A stretch of 64,000 nucleotides of DNA from JAAYLC01 sp035654795 (lineage in GTDB: Bacteria; Bacteroidota; Bacteroidia; Flavobacteriales; Flavobacteriaceae): positions 1 to 64,000 of the forward strand of contig DASRWC010000019.1 of NCBI GenBank assembly GCA_035654795.1, written 5' to 3'. Below are positions 1 through 7,716 of the stretch, piece by piece. The notes beneath the pieces were generated by a model. That model saw only the letters and a list, made by a program, of their open reading frames with translations, made no database searches and was not told the DNA's origin. Numbering within the stretch: the stretch's first letter is position 1; each line of letters opens with the position of its first letter. The position numbers were made by a program, and so were the translations under genes.

Positions 1-1339
1 GCTTTTGAGATTTTCCAAAAAAGGACACACTGCCTTCTTCATTGATTCGTTCGCGTTTGGTTGTGATTCGGTCATCGCGGCCAAGACTTAGAGTGAGCGT
101 ATCTTCCGTGGAATTCGGATTGATGTAGGAGCTTCCGGCGAAATTATTGTCGATTATCAGATTCGCTTCTCCGGGCAACAGATTGTATTGCTGCCAATCG
201 GAAACTTTTGCAATTAAGAAAGCAGATTCATCCAATCGGGGAGCCATGAAATAAGTATAAGTTGCCGGCAACTCATAACTTGTGAGTTGAACTGCCTGCG
301 GTTTTTGATTGGAATATATATCGTAAGGTACATTGACAACAAAGGAAGTGGACAATTGACTTTCTTCAACAACGGCCATGTCATCGTTCATTTCTCGATT
401 TGCAGGCGCTGATTTCATGGAATATCCCTGAACAACAACTTCCATCTGCTGGCGTACAGGTTCTTGAAAACTTATCCACCACGGATTCAACTCCGGTGCA
501 TTGTTATTCCGCCTCGGATTTCCGCTTGAAAATGAAAGTTTTACCTGCTTCCAATCTATTCCCGTACTTTGGGAAACATTTGCTTTGTAAACTAACTGAA
601 CAGGTTTATCCAGATTATCAACCCGGATTTCATAAAAAGGAGTCCACGAAACATTGGATGCAAAATAATCGATATTGAAATTGGCTTTCGTTGCCTGTGC
701 CGCATTCAGACGCACTACAAGCTGACCGGCATTGCGACCATTCCCGCCGGCTTCGTTTAATTGCTTTTGAAGATTATCCACTTTCTTGCGTTGCTCATTC
801 TCTTTTTCTTTAAGCAAAATAATATTGGCTGAAAGCGTTTTATATTCTTCCCGATAATATTTGATCATCGCTGTCAGACTCGCCGGAGTCACACCCGATT
901 GACCGCCAAAACTTTTATTGGATTCCAAAAGTGCGAACGCACTTTCTTCAGCTTTTCTCGCATTGGTCATTCCGTTTAAGATAGTCTGTGCATCATCAAA
1001 TTTCTTTTTTAATTCTTTGTACTGCGTACTTTCATTTTCTCCGGAAACCAGATAATCCCGCTCAAAAGAAACAGAAAGAATGGTGATAGCCTTGTTATCT
1101 GAGTTAATCCGTACACTTTTGGGGTCAATATTTTGAGCTACCTGATTGATAACGACTTCAGAATTTCCCTTCGGAAGCGAAATTTGATTCGCAGTGTGAT
1201 GCAAACTTGCGCCGTATCCAAAAATGGTGGCACTTTCTAAAGTTGCATTTGTTTCAAAGATTTCCTGGCTGTAAGTTGAAGTAATAAATCCGATAAATAA
1301 CAATGACAGAAGATTTATCGGGTGACGAAAGATTTTCAT
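1..1339 (-). CDS. MuiA/DUF4139-family secreted protein, C-terminus off window
   Basis: Reading back from the ATG at 1339 gives an uninterrupted frame of about 446 residues to the window edge, so the C-terminus is missing. The protein begins with a signal peptide ending near TYSQ. It then has a DUF4140-like beta region (motifs ATIFGYGASL and SLPKGNSEVVI), a central coiled coil rich in E, K and Q (about residues 130-200), and the start of a DUF4139 domain (FASNVSWTPFYEIRVDN, then SFSSGNPRRNNNAPELNPWW). This architecture is that of the 'mucoidy inhibitor MuiA' family, whose biochemical role is unknown. Family members usually have 550-620 residues. Many Bacteroidota members carry a carboxypeptidase-like insert in DUF4139 around residue 300; here that spot holds only a short linker. 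Family call is firm; function is not known. Confidence 0.85.
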   Translation of the reverse strand, partial: MKIFRHPINLLSLLFIGFITSTYSQEIFETNATLESATIFGYGASLHHTANQISLPKGNSEVVINQVAQNIDPKSVRINSDNKAITILSVSFERDYLVSGENESTQYKELKKKFDDAQTILNGMTNARKAEESAFALLESNKSFGGQSGVTPASLTAMIKYYREEYKTLSANIILLKEKENEQRKKVDNLQKQLNEAGGNGRNAGQLVVRLNAAQATKANFNIDYFASNVSWTPFYEIRVDNLDKPVQLVYKANVSQSTGIDWKQVKLSFSSGNPRRNNNAPELNPWWISFQEPVRQQMEVVVQGYSMKSAPANREMNDDMAVVEESQLSTSFVVNVPYDIYSNQKPQAVQLTSYELPATYTYFMAPRLDESAFLIAKVSDWQQYNLLPGEANLIIDNNFAGSSYINPNSTEDTLTLSLGRDDRITTKRERINEEGSVSFFGKSQK

Positions 1340-1463
1340 AATGAATAAAGTTTAGCGTTAATTTTCAACTTCTGTGCCAATAAGAATAACGAAAATAACG
1401 TCACTCTAATTAACTCTCTTTTCTCTTTGTGAAAGATTTACAATTTATTCAGCGAAAATGCTG

Positions 1464-1471
1464 TATCTTTG
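1464..1471 (+). promoter_or_regulatory. -7 element TATCTTTG for the RNA helicase gene
   Basis: Perfect match to the Bacteroidota -7 consensus TAnnTTTG. No well-spaced -33 TTG is seen. Transcription should begin near 1478, giving a leader of about 98 nt before the helicase ATG. Confidence 0.55.
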
Positions 1472-1487
1472 CCACTTAATTCAAAAA

Positions 1488-1561
1488 ACCGCCTCCTTTA
1501 TTTTCATTAAGGTCATTTCCATACCGATTCAGAAGGGCTTTCAGACTTCATTTGCGGCGGT
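1488..1561 (+). promoter_or_regulatory. Candidate structured 5' leader of the RNA helicase mRNA
   Basis: The predicted leader starts with ACCGCC (1488-1493) and ends with its exact reverse complement GGCGGT (1556-1561), only 14 bases before the ATG. A smaller CCTT/AAGG hairpin is possible inside. The GC-rich block TTTGCGGCGGTACAACAAG stands out in an AT-rich spacer and would form or hide the ribosome landing zone. Cold-induced RNA helicases are often controlled through such leaders, so thermosensing or autoregulation is plausible. This is inference from base pairing only. Confidence 0.4.
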
Positions 1562-1575
1562 ACAACAAGTAAAAT

Positions 1576-2865
1576 ATGACATTTAAATCTTTGGGACTTT
1601 CAGAAGTCCTATTAAAAGCAATTGCCGAGAAAGGTTATGAAACTCCTTCTGCAATTCAACAAAAAGCAATACCCGTAATTTTAGAAAGGAAAGATGTTCT
1701 TGCCTCGGCCCAAACAGGCAGTGGGAAGACAGCAGGATTTGCTTTACCAATAATTGAAATTTTAAATCAAAATCTGCCTTCCCGAAAGACAGTGCGCGCT
1801 CTGATATTGACTCCCACACGCGAACTCGCCGCTCAAGTGGGCGACGAATTTAAGGAATACAGCGAGTTTACAAATATTAAATCCACTGTCATTTTTGGCG
1901 GTGTAGGCCCCAATCCGCAAATCTCAAAACTTCGGAAAGGAGTTGATGTTTTGGTAGCAACTCCCGGCCGACTTTTAGACCTTCACAGCCAGAATGCGCT
2001 TTCTTTGTCACAGATTGAAATTCTGGTTTTAGACGAAGCAGACCGAATGTTGGATATGGGCTTTCTGCGCGACATTAAGAAAATTCTTGCGCTCCTTCCA
2101 AAACGAAGACAAAACCTGTTGTTCTCGGCTACCTTTTCCAAAGAAATCAAAGCTCTGGCACAGGAATTTCTACATCAACCCGTTCTTGTGGAAGCTACTC
2201 CGGAAAATACCACGGTGGAGCGAATCAATCAAACCATTTTCCGAGTCGATAAAAACAGAAAAACCGATTTGCTGATAAAACTGATTCAGGACGGCAATTG
2301 GAATCAAGTGCTGGTTTTTGCTCGAACAAAGCACGGCTCCAACAGGTTGAGCAAACAATTGGAGAAAGCAAAAATCATCTCTGATGCCATTCACGGAAAT
2401 AAAAGCCAATCAGCTCGGATAAAGGCACTTGCAGATTTTAAGGACGGAAAAATTCGTGTTTTGGTTGCTACCGATATAGCTGCTCGTGGTTTGGACATCC
2501 CATTATTGCCGCAGGTTGTAAATTACGAACTGCCTAATGTTCCCGAAGATTACGTGCATCGCATTGGCCGAACAGGTCGTGCCGGCGCCAGCGGAGAAGC
2601 ATTTTCATTGGTGAGTCTGGATGAAGTAGCTTATTTGCGAGCCATTGAAAAACTCACAGGAGAAAATCTAAAACCGAAAATTGTGGCTGATTTTGAACCC
2701 ACCGAAACTCGCTCTCAAATTGCAGCAGCAGAAGCAGAAAAACAGGCACAAAAGACACAACAAATAAAGCAACGACAGGAAGCTGCAAAAAATAAAACAA
2801 ACCAGTCTCATCCGGTTAAAAAGAAGAACCATAAGTCTTCGCCAAATCGCCAACAAGCGAGATAA
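1576..2865 (+). CDS. rhlE: DEAD-box ATP-dependent RNA helicase, RhlE type
   Basis: Unwinds RNA duplexes with ATP, typically in ribosome assembly, mRNA turnover and cold adaptation. All family motifs are visible in 429 residues: Q motif GYETPSAIQQ (20-29), Walker A AQTGSGKT (45-52), PTRELA (80-85), DEAD (153-156), SAT (184-186), and motif VI HRIGRTGR (329-336). A lysine/glutamine-rich tail from about 385 probably binds RNA. The ATG follows the TACAACAAG block of the leader. The gene stands alone and converges on the GIN lipoprotein gene with a 7-base gap, leaving no room for a separate terminator. RhlE is the best subgroup; other DEAD paralogues (DeaD, DbpA) carry extra C-terminal domains that are absent here. 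Confidence 0.93.
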   Translation: MTFKSLGLSEVLLKAIAEKGYETPSAIQQKAIPVILERKDVLASAQTGSGKTAGFALPIIEILNQNLPSRKTVRALILTPTRELAAQVGDEFKEYSEFTNIKSTVIFGGVGPNPQISKLRKGVDVLVATPGRLLDLHSQNALSLSQIEILVLDEADRMLDMGFLRDIKKILALLPKRRQNLLFSATFSKEIKALAQEFLHQPVLVEATPENTTVERINQTIFRVDKNRKTDLLIKLIQDGNWNQVLVFARTKHGSNRLSKQLEKAKIISDAIHGNKSQSARIKALADFKDGKIRVLVATDIAARGLDIPLLPQVVNYELPNVPEDYVHRIGRTGRAGASGEAFSLVSLDEVAYLRAIEKLTGENLKPKIVADFEPTETRSQIAAAEAEKQAQKTQQIKQRQEAAKNKTNQSHPVKKKNHKSSPNRQQAR

Positions 2866-2872
2866 GAAAAGA

Positions 2873-3616
2873 TTAATCAAAAATTAACCGTCCCCGATAA
2901 AGTTCTTCAACTTCCACTATTGGCGGACGGTTTTTTGAGATAACATCTCCAATGGAAACAATTTTTCCCTTTAAAGAAAGTTGCGGATTTACAATCATTG
3001 GTCCCGTACTTCGATGGAAAAAGGAAAGTTCGTCAACTATTAAATCTTCCGAATACACCCGACAATCTCCTGAATAGAGTCCAAAATTTGCCTTAGATGC
3101 TTTTCCTGAAAGAAAAAAGGCCGACCTGCCGTTTGCAACAATTTCCAGGTTTTCTACATCGAGATTCATATGGAAATCCCCATCAGTATGATAATCGCCG
3201 GCAGCGTCTTCGGAGATCAATCGCAAAGAAGGGAATTTCAGCAGTCCGACACTTTCCACGCCATAGCCCGTACTGCTTCGTATTTCCGAAACATGCGGAA
3301 CAGTTACATATATTTCTACATTTCCATAATCGCGTATCCAGTTGCAGGTATTTTCATTTCGGATTTTCAGAAGACCTTCCTTAACGGAAAGATGAACATT
3401 AGGAAGTAAATTTTTTCCGGTTTTCACTACCACTTTTTGCATTTCTCCCTGTTCGACAAAAAGTTTCGTTTGCTCCCAAACCAAAATTTTTTCAAAAGGC
3501 GGAAGCGGAATTTCCTGTTCAATACTAGTACCGGAAGTTTGTATGCAGTTCCATCCCTTATCAGAATTGCATCCGAAGAAAATCACAAAACAAAAAAGAG
3601 CTATGTATTTTTTCAT
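2873..3616 (-). CDS. GIN-domain (DUF2807) lipoprotein
   Basis: The 247-residue product has a lipoprotein signal with lipobox FFGC (Cys16), so it is probably anchored in the outer or inner membrane. The rest is a beta-helix-like DUF2807 'head GIN' domain: PLPPFEKILVWEQTKLFVEQG, the VHLSVKEGLLKI repeat, VTVPHVSEIRSSTG and later strand repeats. GIN proteins are common in Bacteroidota and are called putative adhesins, but the role is unproven. Its ATG overlaps the stop of the upstream PagL-like gene (ATGA), so the two are co-translated and may act together in the cell envelope. Confidence 0.8.
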   Translation of the reverse strand: MKKYIALFCFVIFFGCNSDKGWNCIQTSGTSIEQEIPLPPFEKILVWEQTKLFVEQGEMQKVVVKTGKNLLPNVHLSVKEGLLKIRNENTCNWIRDYGNVEIYVTVPHVSEIRSSTGYGVESVGLLKFPSLRLISEDAAGDYHTDGDFHMNLDVENLEIVANGRSAFFLSGKASKANFGLYSGDCRVYSEDLIVDELSFFHRSTGPMIVNPQLSLKGKIVSIGDVISKNRPPIVEVEELYRGRLIFD

Positions 3617-4722
3617 AATCGATAGCCTATTCCAAATTCAACTGCCTCTGCTTTTGCCCAGTGAGCCTTCACACCAACTGATGCATATAGGTTGTCACCC
3701 ATCAAATATCTTTTGATTCCGAGCCGGTTATAAATCCGATTTTCATAATCGAATGGATAATACACATAATATCCAAGTTGGGCGATCATGGCTACCCGAT
3801 TAAATCGCCATTCGTGTCCCACAAAAACCCCAACTCGTTTATAGTCTTCATTTCCCGACAAACCGTCTTCAGGATATGCTACCGAACGATATTCGATATA
3901 ATCTTTTAGAAACGGCATCACAAAAAAGTCAACTCCGGCCTGAAATGTACTTTTGTAATTGATGCGTTTATCAGCAAAAGCAGAAAAAATATAAAACGGC
4001 CGGCGACCAATGCCGATAACATCACTTTCATTGGCACCACTTCGGAATTCAAAAGAGAAACAAATTGGTTCTGCATAAGTTCTACTCAATGAATCATTTT
4101 CAAATCGGTATTCCGGAAAATTTTCCGAATCAAAAATATAATTCACCCCGGCATTTAAAGCGACTGTATTTGTGCTTTTATTCGGGGCTTTCAAGTTGCC
4201 ATTGCTATAGTGAAAGATTGTCATCCCTATTTGAAATCCGAAACCGTTCCATATGTTTTCGCGAATGTAATTTCCTCTAAAAAAGGTTGCAGCCATTAAA
4301 TGGGATCCGTAGGCATTATTCTGGTAATTTCTTTGGCTGTCGTAAGGATTCGATGCATAACCAATACCTTGCCCGACTCCCAAAACCAAGTGACGATTGA
4401 GTAGATACCAATTGATGTGGCTATAAACCCCCACAACTTCTCCCAGGTGTTTATTTTGCATATTTTGGAACACAGCAGAAAAACCCCAGTCAGGATAATT
4501 ATAGCGCCGCTCCCATTCTTTGACTCCAAATGACTTAAAATTGAACGCTACATGAAAACCTGTGGGATGATCGGTGATAAGATGTTGTATTTCAGGGTTG
4601 TGCTCCCATATATTTCCGTAAAAAAAATCGGCTTCAACACTCAAAGGAGTCTTGGCTTCCTCTTGTGATGATGTAGAAAAAGAAAAAAAAAGCGCAACAA
4701 AAGAAAAGTAGAATGTTCTCAT
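3613..4722 (-). CDS. PagL-like acyloxyacyl hydrolase / lipid A deacylase-type outer-membrane protein
   Basis: The product (369 residues from the chosen start) has a signal peptide (FYFSFVALFFSFSTSSQ) followed by alternating beta strands typical of a small outer-membrane barrel. The segment TIFHYSNGNLKAPN puts a His (171) and Ser (173) in the arrangement of the catalytic HxSN motif of PagL lipid A 3-O-deacylases, so removal of an acyl chain from lipid A is the likely reaction. The open frame extends to 4800, but the ATG at 4722 begins the signal peptide and a -7-like TATATTCG (4741-4734) lies between, so the shorter form is right. It is longer than Proteobacterial PagL (about 150-170 aa), with a C-terminal extension of unknown role. 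Confidence 0.7.
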   Translation of the reverse strand: MRTFYFSFVALFFSFSTSSQEEAKTPLSVEADFFYGNIWEHNPEIQHLITDHPTGFHVAFNFKSFGVKEWERRYNYPDWGFSAVFQNMQNKHLGEVVGVYSHINWYLLNRHLVLGVGQGIGYASNPYDSQRNYQNNAYGSHLMAATFFRGNYIRENIWNGFGFQIGMTIFHYSNGNLKAPNKSTNTVALNAGVNYIFDSENFPEYRFENDSLSRTYAEPICFSFEFRSGANESDVIGIGRRPFYIFSAFADKRINYKSTFQAGVDFFVMPFLKDYIEYRSVAYPEDGLSGNEDYKRVGVFVGHEWRFNRVAMIAQLGYYVYYPFDYENRIYNRLGIKRYLMGDNLYASVGVKAHWAKAEAVEFGIGYRL

Positions 4723-4893
4723 TTTTAATGTTGCGAATATAGCGAAGAAAGAGGTTTCATTTTGTCGATTCTCAACTGTCATTTTACGCATGACCGGCAA
4801 ATTTGATCAGCTCTTTATGTGAGTGCGACAATTACGATTTCAGCAGGTTGAGCCTCTCCGGATAAAATAAAGAATATACGGATTGTCATCGTT

Positions 4894-5901
4894 TTACTCC
4901 ATTTTTAAGTTAATGTCAAATGCGTAACTGTAATCAATAAACGAGTTAGACTCTTTATTTTGTAACCAACCTCTCTCCTGATGACTATAATCGATGATTT
5001 CTTTTGTTGTCATTGAACCAAAGTACTGCAAAACATTCTCGATAATCGCTGTTTCCTGCTCTGAGAGAAGATCTTTTTCATGAGATTCATTTTTATATCG
5101 AACAAATTGGACACCTGTCATTCCGGATTCAAAAAGAACCTCCTTCATAGCTATTTCATCATTTTCATTTAGGTACTCATATATCCCTTGGTAATGATAT
5201 GGGACAGGTCCCAATTGGATGGCCTGATATCTTAGCCCGGTAATTGAATAGCCGGTTTTTTTGTAGGAGAGGAAATCGGAATAAAAGAGCAACTTGTTCA
5301 TCTTCGTTTTAAATGGTTCCATCTTATTCGAAAAAAACCTTATCAGGTAAGCCAATTTATTAAAATTAGGACGGCGAAATCCTGAATAAACATTGGCTTC
5401 CTCATTCCCTGAAAAATATCTCATCAAAAAAGATTCATCCTGATGTTGTGATTTCTCTTCACGCAGCCTCTTGATATTACTGATAATTTTTCTTTTTTCG
5501 TTCTCTGAAATGGTGGCATTTTCAACCATGTTTTGAAAAAAAAGGGAGTCTGCCGCCGCTTTAATTAAATTTGAATTCGCTACACTTGGAATATCACCGG
5601 CTTCATATTGTCGATAACTGTTAATGCCGAAACCCAAAATTTCTGACATCTTTTTTGCTGAAACACCATATTTCGAGCGAATTTCTTCAATCTCTTCAGG
5701 AAATAAAATTCCATATTTCTCTCTGTATTGATTATGCAGTTGTGTCATATTCAAATCGTCCAATGCAGTAGTCGTAAAACTTTCTCCACTGTCCTCACAG
5801 AACAAGGAATGAAAAATTATCTCAAATTCTTCCTTCCTGAATTGAAGCTTCTTCGGCTCTATTATCAGAACCATTTCTTTTCCGGTAATGGGACTCCTCA
5901 T
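4894..5901 (-). CDS. MqsA-like antitoxin with C-terminal Panacea (DUF4065/SocA-like) domain
   Basis: Probable antitoxin and autorepressor of the gene just upstream. Residues 1-45 align by eye with the MqsA zinc finger (MRSPITGKEM for MKCPVC..., SLFCEDSGES for GLYCVHCEES), but three of four cysteines are replaced; only Cys34 remains. Residues 72-105 are an XRE-type helix-turn-helix (IRSKYGVSAKKMSEILGFG). Residues about 175-330 form a Panacea/DUF4065 domain (NKLAYLIRFF, MNKLLFYSDFLSYKKTG, LGPVPYHYQGIYEY, TTKEIIDYSHQERGW), a domain known to neutralise many unrelated toxins. It starts three bases after the toxin stop. Panacea fused to an MqsA-type N-terminus is known in Bacteroidota; the exact neutralisation mode here is inferred. 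Confidence 0.85.
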   Translation of the reverse strand: MRSPITGKEMVLIIEPKKLQFRKEEFEIIFHSLFCEDSGESFTTTALDDLNMTQLHNQYREKYGILFPEEIEEIRSKYGVSAKKMSEILGFGINSYRQYEAGDIPSVANSNLIKAAADSLFFQNMVENATISENEKRKIISNIKRLREEKSQHQDESFLMRYFSGNEEANVYSGFRRPNFNKLAYLIRFFSNKMEPFKTKMNKLLFYSDFLSYKKTGYSITGLRYQAIQLGPVPYHYQGIYEYLNENDEIAMKEVLFESGMTGVQFVRYKNESHEKDLLSEQETAIIENVLQYFGSMTTKEIIDYSHQERGWLQNKESNSFIDYSYAFDINLKME

Positions 5902-5904
5902 AAT

Positions 5905-6249
5905 TTATTTGAAAGGATATTTTAAAGGATAATCTGATAAGTGGAAAGAGATACATATTACACTTGTACCTTCTTTTCCTAAAGTGATTTTTATGTAGAC
6001 CTCCTTATTCCTGATTATTTTGCCAAAAACCCACATTTCAGAACTTCCATAAAAAGCCTCTTGCAGAGGTCCTTGGCAATAATCCTCATAACTCAGGTCT
6101 AATAATACATGCTCACGAAATTTTGCCGTAATCTCAAGAGCAGCTAAAGTCTCTATATTCTTATCTCTATTCAGGAAAAGAACATCCCAAACTTTCATTT
6201 TCTGCTTAAAAACCGTCAGAAATAACTGAACCTCTGATTTCTTATCCAT
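5905..6249 (-). CDS. MqsR-like toxin (putative mRNA interferase)
   Basis: The 114-residue protein matches the MqsR fold pattern: LSYEDYCQGP parallels LSESDFY of E. coli MqsR, then a Trp (MWVFGK), EVYIKITLG parallels QVYLKITV, and ISFHLSDYPLKYPFK takes the place of the C-terminal VSFKEK. MqsR toxins cleave mRNA, mostly at GCU sites; the retained Lys in YIKI and nearby aromatic residues suggest the same activity. It is first in a two-gene operon with the Panacea antitoxin, the usual toxin-first order of mqsRA. A strong -7 box sits 13 bases before the ATG. Confidence 0.8.
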   Translation of the reverse strand: MDKKSEVQLFLTVFKQKMKVWDVLFLNRDKNIETLAALEITAKFREHVLLDLSYEDYCQGPLQEAFYGSSEMWVFGKIIRNKEVYIKITLGKEGTSVICISFHLSDYPLKYPFK

Positions 6250-6262
6250 TGGAAATCTATCG

Positions 6263-6270
6263 CAAATATA
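6263..6270 (-). promoter_or_regulatory. -7 element TATATTTG of the toxin-antitoxin operon
   Basis: Exact TAnnTTTG match read on the minus strand; transcription would begin about seven bases before the toxin ATG. The region where a -33 element should lie is occupied by the palindrome at 6286-6295, so repressor binding there would block the promoter. Confidence 0.6.
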
Positions 6271-6285
6271 ACAAACATTAAAATC

Positions 6286-6333
6286 ACTTTAAAGTTTAAT
6301 AATGATAATATTTTACACTTATCTAAACTTTAA
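6286..6333. promoter_or_regulatory. Inverted-repeat operator candidate of the toxin-antitoxin operon
   Basis: ACTTTAAAGT at 6286-6295 is a perfect 10-bp palindrome. It belongs to a larger perfect inverted repeat, TTAAAGTTTA (6289-6298) and TAAACTTTAA (6324-6333), separated by 25 bases. The repeat lies between the dehydratase stop and the toxin promoter. The helix-turn-helix of the antitoxin is the natural candidate ligand. It lacks GC pairs and a T tract, so it does not look like a terminator. Confidence 0.5.
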
Positions 6334-6336
6334 GAT

Positions 6337-7278
6337 TCAAAAAGGCAAATTTCTCAAATCAACATTTCCTCCGGAGAAAATAACCCCCACTTTTTTGTTC
6401 CTAAACTTATCCTTTTCCCGGATTACGGCAGCAAGAGCCACGGCGCTACTGGGTTCAATGATGATTTTCATCCGTTCCCAGACATCTTTCATGGTATTGA
6501 CAATTTCTTGTTCTTCTACCCGAATAATTTCAGAAACAAATTCTTTTATTATGGGGAAATTTTCGTTCCCGAGAAAGGTGCGGAGTCCGTCAGCAATAGT
6601 ATTAGCAGATTTATTGTATTCAATCTGACCCCATAGAAGGCTTCTAAAAGCATCATCGGCCGCAAATGGTTCTGCGCCCATGGTTTTACAATTTTTTCCG
6701 AAATATTTTACTGCCAGAGAAGTTCCTGCAATAAGTCCTCCGCCCCCAACAGGCGCAATAATGATATCCAAATCTGATTTCTGAAAAAGAAACTCCATTC
6801 CTGCTGATGCATTTCCGAGAATCACTTTTCGGTTATTGGAAGGATGAATGAATGTTGCGCCATATTCAATTCGGATTCGTTCGGCCTCTTTTTCTCGAGC
6901 CAGTGCAAAATTTTCAGTTTCGAAAATGATTCCGCCGTATTCCCTCACTGCAGCTTTTTTTACGTCGGGAGCGTTTTTTGGCATCGCAATGTAAGCAGGG
7001 ATTTTCAGGAGTTTTGCCGCCAACGACAAGGCTTGTGCAAAATTTCCTGAAGAATGCGTTACAACTCCCCTTTTTTTCTGCTCAGCAGAAAGTTGTAATA
7101 AAGCAAACATGGCACCACGCATTTTGAAAGCTCCCATTTTCTGGAAGTTTTCGCATTTAAAATAAATTTCAGCGCCGGTCAGATTATTAAAATAGACTGA
7201 AGTTAATACAGGAGTGGCGTGCACAAAAGGCTTCACACTTTTATACGCAAACTCTACTTCAGCTTTGGTTGGAATCAT
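6337..7278 (-). CDS. PLP-dependent threonine/serine dehydratase (serine racemase-like fold type II)
   Basis: Deaminates threonine or serine (or beta-hydroxyaspartate) using pyridoxal phosphate; cytosolic. The 313 residues show the PLP lysine in GAFKMRGA (Lys52), the substrate loop SSGNFAQ (76-82), the phosphate-binding VGGGGLIAG (about 178-186) and the final SGGNVDL. There is no C-terminal ACT-like regulatory domain, unlike biosynthetic IlvA, so this is a catabolic-type enzyme or a serine racemase/hydroxyaspartate ammonia-lyase relative. Sequence alone does not settle the substrate. It is downstream of osmC with a 12-base gap and probably co-transcribed with it and mpl. Confidence 0.85.
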   Translation of the reverse strand: MIPTKAEVEFAYKSVKPFVHATPVLTSVYFNNLTGAEIYFKCENFQKMGAFKMRGAMFALLQLSAEQKKRGVVTHSSGNFAQALSLAAKLLKIPAYIAMPKNAPDVKKAAVREYGGIIFETENFALAREKEAERIRIEYGATFIHPSNNRKVILGNASAGMEFLFQKSDLDIIIAPVGGGGLIAGTSLAVKYFGKNCKTMGAEPFAADDAFRSLLWGQIEYNKSANTIADGLRTFLGNENFPIIKEFVSEIIRVEEQEIVNTMKDVWERMKIIIEPSSAVALAAVIREKDKFRNKKVGVIFSGGNVDLRNLPF

Positions 7279-7290
7279 AAATGCCTGTTA

Positions 7291-7713
7291 TCAGTGAATT
7301 TTTGTGCCGTTTAAAGTAATGGAATAAGTTACGTTTACCGACGCCTCCATCGTTATGGATACCGAGCAATATTTCTCAAAACTCAACTCAGCAGCACGAA
7401 TGGCTTTTGCCGAATCGATCTCTCCTTCTAAAATTAAATGAACGTGAATCGCTTTAAAAGGTTTGGCTTCGCGAACTTCCATTCGGTCACCTTCCACTTC
7501 CATTTTATAAGAAGTGATTATCTGCCGCTGTTTTTTTAGAATAGAAACCACATCAATAGCACTGCATCCACCAACTGCCATTAGCAATAATTCCATCGGA
7601 CTCGCACCCTTGGCATTGGGTTCTGAAATATTATCTATCAAAACGGGAGCATCTTTAACTCCCTTGGCTTCAAATAAAAAATCGTCATTAATTCGATCTA
7701 AGGTCACTTTCAT
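7291..7713 (-). CDS. OsmC-family peroxiredoxin-like protein
   Basis: Member of the OsmC/Ohr superfamily that reduces organic hydroperoxides through two cysteines. In 140 residues the pair is present: Cys50 in AVGGCSAIDVVSI and Cys116 in EKYCSVS, with the expected central helix between them. Length and spacing are normal for the YhfA/OsmC-like branch. It begins 3 bases after the stop of mpl and is followed by the dehydratase gene, so the three likely form one transcript. There is no obvious functional tie to peptidoglycan recycling. Confidence 0.85.
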   Translation of the reverse strand: MKVTLDRINDDFLFEAKGVKDAPVLIDNISEPNAKGASPMELLLMAVGGCSAIDVVSILKKQRQIITSYKMEVEGDRMEVREAKPFKAIHVHLILEGEIDSAKAIRAAELSFEKYCSVSITMEASVNVTYSITLNGTKIH

Positions 7714-7716
7714 TTC

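Noticed and set aside
4723..4800. 26-residue N-terminal extension of the PagL-like protein
   Set aside because: A promoter-like box lies inside it, and the signal peptide begins at the later ATG.
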